Part shown: positions 9,501 to 17,900 of the stretch, piece after piece
Position numbering within the stretch: position 1 is the first letter of the stretch
Layout: each line of letters starts with the position of its first letter
DNA from: a virus
Strand: one strand, 5' to 3'
Length of the DNA: 49,670 bases
Virus record (IMG/VR): IMGVR_UViG_3300030099_004235
Coordinates: 1 to 49,670 of that record
Notes under the pieces: generated by a model
The model's input: the letters and a program-made list of their open reading frames with translations, nothing else
Told to the model about the DNA's origin: nothing
The model's database searches: none
Position numbers and translations under genes: made by a program

Positions 9501-9983
9501 GGTGGGGGAAAAGTTAGATTGCTATCTCTAGGGGGTAGTGCAAGCACAGCAGTAGATGTTACAGCTATGAGCACATATGATAGCAATGATACTACTACCT
9601 TTCCAACATCTATGCCCTTAAAGGGCCTAGGTGCAGGTGAAGTGTCATCTGATTCTATAGAAATATTTGAAGGCATTTCTTATGAAATAGAAACAGTAAA
9701 TACATTAAGCACTTTACAACATTATGTTTTAGTTTTTGTAGTTAATGAGCTTGATACATCTAGTTTTTCAGGCTTTGGAATATCAGCTCTTAGCATAACT
9801 GATGCAGGTAATTATCAATCTGGTTTACTGCAACCAGCTAGTCCTATATCTTGCAAATCTATTCAATTAAAACTAGAAGGAACAGCAACTCAAGATAGTG
9901 CTGCAGATGTGCCATCTAATTTTGAACTAAGAGATGTTCAAATATATTATAGGCCACTAAGACCAAAAATAGTTAAAGAATAA
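6555..9983 (+). CDS. Large structural protein, propeller-like tail/stabilisation protein
   Basis: 1142 residues. The N-terminus (ISNFSGGANSKADPSAIEENEA) is of the type found in podophage tail-tube or tail-stabilisation proteins, which begin with a similar GG-N-DP-I-NE pattern followed by a beta-propeller-like body. Repeated strands such as GKRAYIGN, DKLMVYKTAS and WIYSFDTNSWSLGV (about 430-620) fit propeller blades. A jelly-roll carbohydrate-binding-like insert lies near residues 810-930 (SDSTFSSGWTVAGD to VDNVVLSG). It probably forms the neck or tail tube with an added surface binding module. It is tightly coupled upstream and downstream (TAATG). Confidence 0.65.
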   Translation: MPTRVYTISNFSGGANSKADPSAIEENEAASLVSFLPSRKGKLKLAGRFINANVIGDVDLPADGSDVSESATFTNNDGIKLEAASDTLQNSGYGLYYFNHEKTSISSTNVLEVNGVPTQVDGGINYWVVQDNRYVKIYDGHNNKWLQTRIDIGAGDSSYPYVKPIYFFAENALRATSAPIFDTTFQRRFFGYIERKLFGYTGTNTDFWINHKRWYIDTAKILTPSASTYSQTLGSEAPGKVVMETIDTDSVTAPGLDGTDGIEFTVGIDTGTGTWLAQDYTFYISYIYDGSQESNVYNMGTVTINDDKTILYTCLYIVYSDADDANDDNTGIDVSADGAKMNPRITGGRIYFSDPEDGNGILYHLMDFDYSEGCRKSGEEAFTSWTQITAGRKFKCPNVSNITTDGFSFDDPPKFLTYEDINGYKPFESLDASYSTMAIVGKRAYIGNVIVNGVRHNDRIMRSPINLDGKPQYDTFPESHFIDIGADDGDAIVKLLAAGDKLMVYKTASTSVYNVGKFGGEFVEHVYYYNGIKHPTQATNTSFGPVWVNPDGCWIYLNGELRNLIEDKLVSSDDVSSYASRMKWVIDDNDPKSIPSIGYLPRYRQLIVGLNIHHESTVNNDCWIYSFDTNSWSLGVNSLQTRSHTSNFINSRSGQLYALSSAYNFTNGGSEVIYDGSASAPADTGGNKLGAKQLFIWDGTPCKKAEAALVTKEINFGDPNVVKKVYKVGLTFKTDSATNLKAYYAINGNDTIGETFENNKGLNNSSGIIEADSDAMVTQKAVSYAPGYWTPKYNGTSYVTHIPQTLLSDSTFSSGWTVAGDASIDSNQIFYDFSAESPTFGSAAYTIGSNTIIAGQEYTLAFDVSVNTATIIIKDSTGSTTFVNAASYTTGSKSATFTPTANANGIMIYFTTGGAADTRVDNVVLSGPVGILVGMWNNSSSLQLLKLPNGIITHIAGFKTDTFQPPNNNKVLIKFNSLIRNGGGGKVRLLSLGGSASTAVDVTAMSTYDSNDTTTFPTSMPLKGLGAGEVSSDSIEIFEGISYEIETVNTLSTLQHYVLVFVVNELDTSSFSGFGISALSITDAGNYQSGLLQPASPISCKSIQLKLEGTATQDSAADVPSNFELRDVQIYYRPLRPKIVKE

Positions 9984-10198
9984 TGGCTATATCAACTGAA
10001 GATAGAATATATAAAAGATTGTCTAATGAAAAAATGGACAAGATGAAAATTAAGCATGGTCCTCCTATGCCATCTGAAGGAGAAGAAGGAGAAATGACTG
10101 TTAGATCTACTAATGTTGGATTAAGATTATATGTTAAACATAAAAGTAAATGGCATGGAGTTACTTTAGGAGATGAAGGTATTGAGGTTATTTTTTAA
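9983..10198 (+). CDS. 71-aa hypothetical structural protein
   Basis: Starts and ends in TAATG overlaps between two structural genes. Short, mixed-charge (MAISTEDRIYKRLSNEKM), with a likely beta-rich C-terminal half (VGLRLYVKHKSKWHGVTLG). Similar small proteins precede fibre genes in related marine phages and may be adaptors, but no family is assigned here. Confidence 0.55.
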   Translation: MAISTEDRIYKRLSNEKMDKMKIKHGPPMPSEGEEGEMTVRSTNVGLRLYVKHKSKWHGVTLGDEGIEVIF

Positions 10199-11487
10199 TG
10201 GCAAGAATTAGAAATGTAAAAATATTAGATTTAAGTGGATTAACAGTTTCAAAAACAAGAGAAGGCAGAGTTAGTGTGTCTTTAGATTCTACAAGTCTTG
10301 TATCTCAATTATCTGCTATATCAGGAAATTTTAATATAGGAAACGATACAAATGCTATAATTACTTTGCTAGGTCAATTAATAGCAGATGGAACAATTAG
10401 TTTAAATAATAACACTTTAAGTTTTGATGGGTCACATTCATATGTTACTATAAATCCAAGAACAGGTACTAATTTAGCAGGATATAGGCTAATATTAGAA
10501 GGTGGTCAAGGCACAGGCACAGCAGTAGGTGGAAGCATATATTTAAGAACTACATTGGCAGGTGGATCATCAAATTCTACAGCTAACTCATATATAGATG
10601 TATTTGGAATACATGGTACAGGAGATGCAGCTTTAAGAGCTACATCTAAACTTCTTTTTGACAATGCTGCTGGTGGAGGTCATACTTATATACAAGAGTC
10701 TTCTGATGATGTATTAGATATGTATGTTGGTGGTGACAAAATGTTGACATTAGATGAAGCAGGAGATAGAATTTCTACAGCTAAAGATGTAAATCTTACA
10801 ACACAAAATGCAATAATATTCAATACTTATGATAATGTTGATAAAATATATTCTGATGGTAATGATTTAATATTTGTAAAAGATGATAGTGATGTTTTTT
10901 TTATTAAAGACAGTGAATTAACAAGTGATTTGCCTATTAAAATTAAAGAGTCTGCAAATGCTGTATCTGACTCTTCTTCATATGGTCAAATATGGATTAA
11001 AAATAGTACACCTAATAAATTAATGTTTACAAATGATGCAGGTACTGATGTTAGTGTAAATGGTCAGTTTTTTGTAGATTGTGGTTGGTATCAAGGTAGT
11101 AGTGCTGCAAGATATATGCCATTGGTATCTGGTCAAAATGAAGCATCTTCATTAATAGATTTTAGTAACGATGATGTATTTTTTATAGTACCATATGATT
11201 TAAAAATAACAACTGTATATATGAATATGACCAGAACAACCAATACTGCAGTACATCCAGGCAATACAGATATTAGACTAGCTAAAAATGGTAGTTTTAT
11301 ATCTAATGCAGTTACAGTCAATGTAAATGATACAGGATATGATACAACTAATTTATACAATGTTTATACTTGGGACTTTAGTGGTGAAACAAATAGTTAT
11401 TCAGCAGGTGAAATATTGCAAATTTATTTTGACCCAACAAATGCTGTATATTATTGCTCAGCTACAGTAGTCGGATATTACACATAA
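10198..11487 (+). CDS. Tail fibre-like protein, 429 aa
   Basis: Beta-rich and Gly/Ser/Thr/Asn-rich. The N-terminal 60 residues may be the attachment part (MARIRNVKILDLSGLTVSK). The middle has fibre-type repeats (LLFDNAAGGGHTYIQ, DVLDMYVGGDKMLTLDEAGD) typical of trimeric fibre shafts, and the C-terminus is a beta-rich tip (about residues 280-429). The frame starts at TAATG of the small gene before it. A 59-base gap follows it. Confidence 0.6.
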   Translation: MARIRNVKILDLSGLTVSKTREGRVSVSLDSTSLVSQLSAISGNFNIGNDTNAIITLLGQLIADGTISLNNNTLSFDGSHSYVTINPRTGTNLAGYRLILEGGQGTGTAVGGSIYLRTTLAGGSSNSTANSYIDVFGIHGTGDAALRATSKLLFDNAAGGGHTYIQESSDDVLDMYVGGDKMLTLDEAGDRISTAKDVNLTTQNAIIFNTYDNVDKIYSDGNDLIFVKDDSDVFFIKDSELTSDLPIKIKESANAVSDSSSYGQIWIKNSTPNKLMFTNDAGTDVSVNGQFFVDCGWYQGSSAARYMPLVSGQNEASSLIDFSNDDVFFIVPYDLKITTVYMNMTRTTNTAVHPGNTDIRLAKNGSFISNAVTVNVNDTGYDTTNLYNVYTWDFSGETNSYSAGEILQIYFDPTNAVYYCSATVVGYYT

Positions 11488-11546
11488 AATTCAATTGTAT
11501 ATACTTATAACATATAGTATTTTAATATTGATGCAAAGGAGAGAAA
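11488..11546 (+). promoter_or_regulatory. AT-rich gap, possible internal late promoter
   Basis: One of the longest gaps in this otherwise gapless stretch. It holds an imperfect inverted repeat around TATACTTATAACATATAGTA and ends with the ribosome site GCAAAGGAGAG before the next ATG. A promoter or processing site is possible; no clear consensus elements are visible. Confidence 0.25.
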
Positions 11547-12257
11547 ATGTCTAGTTTAGGACAGCTGTATTTAAAAAAACATTTAAAAGAAGAGCAAGCA
11601 CAGTTAGAAGAGGCTGCACGAGAAGCAGAAGAATCACAAAAGAAAAAAGGTTTGTTTTCTGCTATAGGTGGATTTTTAGGTGAATATGCAGCACCAATAT
11701 TGTTTGGATCTATGTTTGGGCCAGCTGGCTTAGTAGGTGTAAAAATGCTTACAGGTTATGCAGGAAGAGAAATAGGTGAAGCTTTGGCAGGTGATAGCGA
11801 TGCTGGTAATGTTGATTTAAAATATGGATTAATGACAAAAGAAAAAGATCAATTGTTAGATAGTATTTCACAAGCAGACAAAGCTTTAAATCAACAGCAA
11901 TTTATAAGCTCTATAGCTAATCCTGTTATAAAATTTGGAACAAAAAAATTAGGTGATATGGTAGGAGAAAAACTTGCAGATACAACTATAGGAAAAAATA
12001 TTACTGAATTAATTGAAGGTGAAGGTCTTGTAGGAAAAGCAGTAGATAAATATAGAGAAAACAATATAAAATTTGAATTAGATCCAGATTCAGGAGAATT
12101 AGTACCTATAAATAATTTTAATTTCCCACAATTTAATTTTAAAATAAATCCATTTACAGGAAGATTAACCTCTGAAAGTCCAACTTACAATCCATTTACA
12201 GGTGAGATTTTAAAGTCAGGTGAATTTGATCCAATGACAGGAAAGTTAACATCTTAA
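11547..12257 (+). CDS. Internal virion-type protein with C-terminal repeats
   Basis: 236 residues. A charged coiled-coil N-terminus (residues 8-34) is followed by a glycine-rich hydrophobic stretch near 38-78 (GLFSAIGGFLGEY, GPAGLVGVKMLTGYAG) that could interact with membrane. The last 45 residues hold three short repeats, NPFTGRLTS, NPFTGEILKS and DPMTGKLTS. It lies at the head of the block leading to the giant ejection-type proteins, so a role inside the particle or in DNA ejection is a fair inference. No named family recognised. Confidence 0.5.
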   Translation: MSSLGQLYLKKHLKEEQAQLEEAAREAEESQKKKGLFSAIGGFLGEYAAPILFGSMFGPAGLVGVKMLTGYAGREIGEALAGDSDAGNVDLKYGLMTKEKDQLLDSISQADKALNQQQFISSIANPVIKFGTKKLGDMVGEKLADTTIGKNITELIEGEGLVGKAVDKYRENNIKFELDPDSGELVPINNFNFPQFNFKINPFTGRLTSESPTYNPFTGEILKSGEFDPMTGKLTS

Positions 12258-12258
12258 T

Positions 12259-13308
12259 ATGAAAAATTTATTTAAAACATTAAAAATAAAAAAATTAGCT
12301 AATGGAGGTCCTATAACACCAGATGACATAAATAATCTTTTCCCAGATGAAGGATTCCAATTTACTCCTTATAGTGGTCAAGATGAAAATTTAAACAATT
12401 TATTAATAGAATTTTTTGGAACAAACTATCAAAAAGCATTTCCTTATTTATCTGAATATGATACTACATCTGAAGAGTTAGCTGGTCTACAAAGACAACA
12501 ATCAGACTTTGAATCAGGCCAACAATTAGATAGAGGTATATCAAGTGCTCAAAGTCAAATAGGATCTAGTTTAGCTAATATGTATGCACAAGGCAGATCA
12601 GGCCAGTCAGGCTTTGGAGGAACCACATTGCCTGATGTAATTAGAAGAAATTTAATGTCAGGATATGGAGATATAAGATCAGGGTTAGAAGAGGATTATC
12701 AAACAGCTTTAACAGATTCAGCATTAGCAGAAGCTACATCTATTCAATCTGCTAGAGATAGATATCAAAGTGATATTACAAGTATGTTAACTGTTTTGCA
12801 AGATATTATAGAATATAGTGAAGAAAGTTGTGAAGATTTAGATGGAAATGATATATGTGATGATGAAGAAAGTTATGGTGGAGGTAATTGTACTGATATA
12901 AGTGGAGCCAGTGTAGATTGTAATAGTGCTGCTGCTTATTATGATTCAGATGGAAACCCTCTTTCTGAAACAGGTGGGGATACAGGTGGCAATACTAATG
13001 CTGATTGTGAAGCATTAGGCATGGAAACAGATGTAAATGGCAATTGTTATATTCCAGTAAATACAGATTACAATCCAGGTAATTGGGGTTCATCTGATGT
13101 TAAATTAAAAAAGAATGTAGTTAAAGTAGGAAAATCTAAATCAGGATTAAATATATATGAGTTTGACTATATTAATAAAAAATATGGTGAAGGTAGATAT
13201 AGAGGTGTTATGGCTCAAGAAGTGCCACATGCAGCTATATTAGACAATAATGGATATTACATGGTAGATTATAATAAAGTAGATGTAAACTTTGAAAGAA
13301 TAGCTTAA
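12259..13308 (+). CDS. Protein with C-terminal S74 intramolecular chaperone
   Basis: 349 residues. The C-terminal 70 residues are a compact Peptidase_S74 domain: WGSSDVKLKKNVVKV at about 275-290 includes the Ser-Asp-Lys-Leu-Lys signature and the Ser/Lys pair for self-cleavage, followed by GLNIYEFDY and YRGVMAQEVP. S74 domains trimerise fibres or spikes and then cut themselves off. The N-terminal part is helical and Gln/Ser-rich, followed by a Cys- and Asp-rich segment at about 190-265 with calcium-loop-like stretches (DLDGNDICDDEE). The likely substrate is its own N-terminal fibre or internal virion part. The end is coupled to the next gene (TAATG). Confidence 0.75.
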   Translation: MKNLFKTLKIKKLANGGPITPDDINNLFPDEGFQFTPYSGQDENLNNLLIEFFGTNYQKAFPYLSEYDTTSEELAGLQRQQSDFESGQQLDRGISSAQSQIGSSLANMYAQGRSGQSGFGGTTLPDVIRRNLMSGYGDIRSGLEEDYQTALTDSALAEATSIQSARDRYQSDITSMLTVLQDIIEYSEESCEDLDGNDICDDEESYGGGNCTDISGASVDCNSAAAYYDSDGNPLSETGGDTGGNTNADCEALGMETDVNGNCYIPVNTDYNPGNWGSSDVKLKKNVVKVGKSKSGLNIYEFDYINKKYGEGRYRGVMAQEVPHAAILDNNGYYMVDYNKVDVNFERIA

Positions 13309-14987
13309 TGAAGAATATGGATCCTATAGCAATGTTTTTAGAATATCAGTTGCCACAAATGGTAGCTAGAGCCAATGAAGCTAAAAAAAATAGACTGCAT
13401 GAGTTAGATGTGTTAGAAAAAAAGGCTAAAATAAATAAAGAATCTCAAGAGTATGCAAGTTTATTAAAGCTATCAACTGATAAAATAAGTAATTTAGATA
13501 CTCAAATAGCTAACAAATCAAAAATTTTAACAGATGCAAATATTGGGTTTAATTTAGCTGACAATATAAATGAACTAGAAAAGACAAGTGGCAAAGATGC
13601 TTTAATGAATGACTATATTAATAAAGTTAATAGCTCAAGAAATACTGACATTGATGAGTATAATAAAGAATTAGACTTAATGGGAGCATTAACTAATGAA
13701 ATAAATTTAAGACAAAGCCAAAATGCTGAATTAGATAAATTGCTTGTTGGGATGCAAACAGGAAGATCAAGGTCTAAAGAAGTAACAGATTTAAATAATG
13801 ATGGCATTAAAAGTATAGCAGACTTTAATTTGTTTTTAGAAAAAATGGAAAATCCATATCAGGTAGGATCAGCAGAACATGCTGGCTTTATTTCAATGGC
13901 ACCTGGTGAAAAAGAAGTTTTAGAATTAAAAAAATCTTTACTAGATATTAAAAAAACAGAAGCAAGTATAAATAAAATAAATATGGAAACAGCTGAAATT
14001 TTTGGAAAAATGGCTTCAGAAACTAATCAGTATGCTGTAGGTAGCAAAAAATATAATGAAGGTGTAACTAGTGAAATAAGAGATTTCTATACTAGATTAG
14101 GTTCAATAGAAAGCACTTTAGGAGGAACAAAAGAAGGTAGAGAATTTTTAAGTCAATATTCTTTTGATTATAGTACTGGCAAGCCTGCTGCTGAAGCTAT
14201 GAACTTAAACACTGAAGAAGGTGTAAAACAATTTTTAAGAAGAAAAAATGATATTGAAAATAATATTATATCTTTAGTTGAATATCACATAGATGAAGAT
14301 TTTTTTATGGCTGAAGCACCTGCTCTTAATAAAAATATTAAAGCTTATAATAATGCATCATCTGTTTCAGGTAATAAACAAAAGTATTTTAATAATATTT
14401 TAAAAGAATTAAGGAAAGAAAGTGTTCAAAATAAGCTTGATTTTGGAGGATCTGAAAAATCAGGAGTTGATTTAATGTTAGTACAAATAGAGCTTTATGA
14501 CAGAATGAATAGTATTAAATCTGATTTAATAAATAAAAATTCTAAAACACAAACAGGGAAAGGTATAGGTGGATTAGGATTAGATTTATCTTCTAAGCCA
14601 ACAATGAATCAAACTGAAGACAATATTGAAGAAAATCAAAGAAAAATAACAAATATATTAGACAACCAATTTGCAAAAAGAAATTTACAAGAGGGAGACA
14701 ATGCTCCTTTAACAGTTTTGTCTAATATAGATTCAAATCCAATGTCAGCAGTTGAAAGCTTAGGGTTTGGTTTGCAAACACCTTTAGAAGTTTCTCAATT
14801 ATTTACAACAAAAGAAGGGCCAAAGCCTGATTTTCCTGTAAAATTTGCACAACAATTTAGAGATCAATCAAGTCCAGTAGATTTACAAGATTTAATTACT
14901 AGTACAAAGTTGCCTAGAATTGGTGAAACTATGGATGAAATGAATAATAGAATTATAAAAGATTTATTATTAGGCCTGCAAGAATAG
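13308..14987 (+). CDS. Helical internal virion-like protein, 559 aa
   Basis: Almost entirely helical and charged, with extended coiled-coil character at about 15-160 and 205-240. There is no membrane segment and no catalytic motif I recognise. It starts in a TAATG overlap and ends (TAG) 9 bases before the 2143-residue gene. In podoviruses, long helical proteins in this place are inner-core or ejection proteins; that role is inferred from position. Confidence 0.5.
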   Translation: MKNMDPIAMFLEYQLPQMVARANEAKKNRLHELDVLEKKAKINKESQEYASLLKLSTDKISNLDTQIANKSKILTDANIGFNLADNINELEKTSGKDALMNDYINKVNSSRNTDIDEYNKELDLMGALTNEINLRQSQNAELDKLLVGMQTGRSRSKEVTDLNNDGIKSIADFNLFLEKMENPYQVGSAEHAGFISMAPGEKEVLELKKSLLDIKKTEASINKINMETAEIFGKMASETNQYAVGSKKYNEGVTSEIRDFYTRLGSIESTLGGTKEGREFLSQYSFDYSTGKPAAEAMNLNTEEGVKQFLRRKNDIENNIISLVEYHIDEDFFMAEAPALNKNIKAYNNASSVSGNKQKYFNNILKELRKESVQNKLDFGGSEKSGVDLMLVQIELYDRMNSIKSDLINKNSKTQTGKGIGGLGLDLSSKPTMNQTEDNIEENQRKITNILDNQFAKRNLQEGDNAPLTVLSNIDSNPMSAVESLGFGLQTPLEVSQLFTTKEGPKPDFPVKFAQQFRDQSSPVDLQDLITSTKLPRIGETMDEMNNRIIKDLLLGLQE

Positions 14988-14996
14988 GACATTTAT

Positions 14997-17900
14997 ATGT
15001 CAAGCTTTACAAGGAATGAATTTGCAAATATAGTAAGGCAAAAATATCCTGATACATATGCATCATATGATGATAATGAATTAGTTGATAAAGTACTTAC
15101 AGATTATCCTGAATATCAACCTTATGTTGAATCTCCAAAACCAGATTTTAACCCAGACTTTTCAGATCATTTAAACAAAACTTGGTTTAATATGAAGTCT
15201 ATGGGTGTAGAAATTCCTCAAGCAGCAATAGGTGTAGCTTCTAGTTTTATGATGCCAGATGATCAAAAGGTTGTAATGGGATGGTCAGAAGGTTTAAGAG
15301 ATTGGTCAAAACAAAAACAAGATGAATGGATAGAAGAAGATCCAGGAATACAAGCTTATCTTCAATGGCAGCAAGATACTCCAATGTCTATTGATAATAT
15401 TTGGAATTTTGATATGATGATGAGAGGTGTAACAGATTTAGCACCATCTGTTGCAGCCATGATGGGGACAGGATTTGGAGCAGGTGCATTTCTTAAAGCA
15501 GCAGGAATGTCAGCAAGAGCAATAGGAATGGGTTCTCAAGCTATGGGAATTACAGCTATGGGTGCAATGGAAGGCTCTGGTGCATATGCTGAAGCTATGC
15601 AATATTTAGTTGATGAAAAAGGTATAGAACCTTATAAAGCTGTAGATACTGCAGCAAATACAGCTATAGCTACAGCTGTTGGTAATGGATTATTGGAATA
15701 TTATGGTATTAATAAATTATTAAAAGTAGCTGGAGTTAAAGAAGGTGCTGAAAAGTTATTAATTCCAAGATTAGCAAATAAATTTATTGACAATGCTATT
15801 GTAACAGGAACTGCAAAAGTTAGTTCTGTAGCTGTAACAGAAGCACTTACAGAGGCAACACAATCTATTAATCAAGAGTTATTAGCTAATGTATATAAAA
15901 AATATGATGGAGATCCTGAAAAAGCCTTTAGTAGTTTTTTAAATGATTTTATAGAATCAGCTGGTTCACCTGAAACAAAAGAAAGTGCTTTATCTGCATT
16001 AGCTGGAACTATTTTAACAGGTGGTGTAGGTGTCTTAGGTGGTGGTATATTAAATGCTGCAAGGTCTAAAAGGTTGCTAAATAATTATAAAGAAAAAGAA
16101 TTAAACAGACAAATAATAGAAGATACAGTTGTAGAAAAAGAAGACAAAACTCCAGCAAGAGATAGAGATGTTGTAAGTATTAGTGAGCTTGTTTATGGAA
16201 ACAAAGGTGTTGCTCAAAATGAAAAGAAAGTTATTGAAAATATTTATGATAATGATGGTGGTACTCCTAAAAGAATTAATTATCATGTAAATAAAATTAT
16301 AAATGAAGGTGTTGATGCATTGCATGGTGTTGATCCTGAGCAGTTTGTTAAAAAAGTAGAAGCTTTTAGAGATGAAACTTTAACTGATGATATATTAAAT
16401 CAATTAAAAGATGTTGTTAAACAAGAAGTATTAACCGATAAAGATATAGAAGCAGATGATGTTATTTTATCTGATATTGAAGGTCAAGGCATAGAAAGTG
16501 CTGAAGTTAATCAAAGTGCTTCAATTGATGAAATTATAAATAATGAAAATGTAGAAGTTGTTAATGAAGAAATAATTGAAATAAAAGATCAAGAAGATTT
16601 AAATGATGTTATAGAACAAAATCCTGATTTAATAGATGATACAGCAGAGCCTGTTCAAGCTAAAGAAGGTACACAGCAACAAGCTAAATTTATTAAAGAT
16701 AAACCTGAAATAAAAGTTGGAGATACAGTTCAATGGACAACAGAAGGTGTAGATCAATTTAAAGTTCCTAGAAAAATTACTGGATTATATGATGGATATG
16801 TAACAGTTGAAGGATCTAAAACTGGTATTCCTATAAATCAAATTTCAAAAATCAAAATTAAAGATAAATCTGGGCAACAGAAACAATTATCTCCTGATGA
16901 AATTAAGTATAATGAAATACAAGCTAGAATAAAAGATATAGACAAGGAGTTAAAAGAAAATAAAGAAATTCAAGATCATTTGAAAAAAGAATATCCAGGT
17001 TTTAAACCTGATGCAAAAAGAAATAGGGAAATAAAAAATTTAAAAGAAGAAAAATCTATATTGCAAGAACAAGCATCTGCAATGGAGGCAGTTTTAGATG
17101 AACGAAAAGCTGAAAGAAAAGTTGAAGATACAGTTGAAAAACCAAAAAAGAAGAAAGTAATAACAGAAAAATTATCAGATTGGGAAAAAGGTGATTCTTG
17201 GGGAATGAGGGCTAGAGCCCAAGCTGTAAAGGCATTAGCTAAAACAGGTTTATTAAATTTAAGAAAAGATTTAGAAGAGCCTAAAGTTGATTATAGATAT
17301 GCTAGAAGCAATATAATTGCAGATAGGTTAGAAGAAAGAGGAATTATTAAGCCTTACCGAGACAAAGATAATAAATATGTAGGAGGCAAATTTGTTATAA
17401 CAGATAAGTTTAAAGGAAAAACTGCTGAAGAAATTTTTCAAGCCACTTTTAAAGATAACGAAATAGTTTATAAGTATCAGCAAGCTAAAAAAGGAGAGTT
17501 ATTATCAGATAATAAAGAGCTATCTGAAAGACTACAAAAAAGATTAGGTAAAAAGTTTAGATATGTAAAAGCCAAAGGACTACAACAAGTATTTGATGAA
17601 GATGGTAGAGAAGTTGCAGGAAGAGCCTTTGGCAATGCTGTAGAATGGTCTAAGGGTAAGGCTACTATAGATACTATACCTCATGAATATGGGCATATAT
17701 ATATTAAAATAATGAAAGATAGTAGATCAGTTAAAGAAGGTATAAAAAGATTTGGTAGTGAAGAAAAGTTAGTGCAATACATGGGTGAGTATTATGCTAA
17801 TAAAATGAAAGATAAAAGTTTAAAATCAAAGTTTAAAACATGGCTTAGAAAATTTAAAAATGAATTAAAAAGATTTTTTAAAGTAGCTATGACTGATAAA

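Noticed and set aside
16101-16325. Minus-strand frames inside the giant genes and other late genes (for example 16101-16325, 17993-18190, 24343-24645)
   Set aside because: They are antisense to strongly supported coding sequence, have hydrophobic random-like composition from AT-rich codons, and lack ribosome sites.
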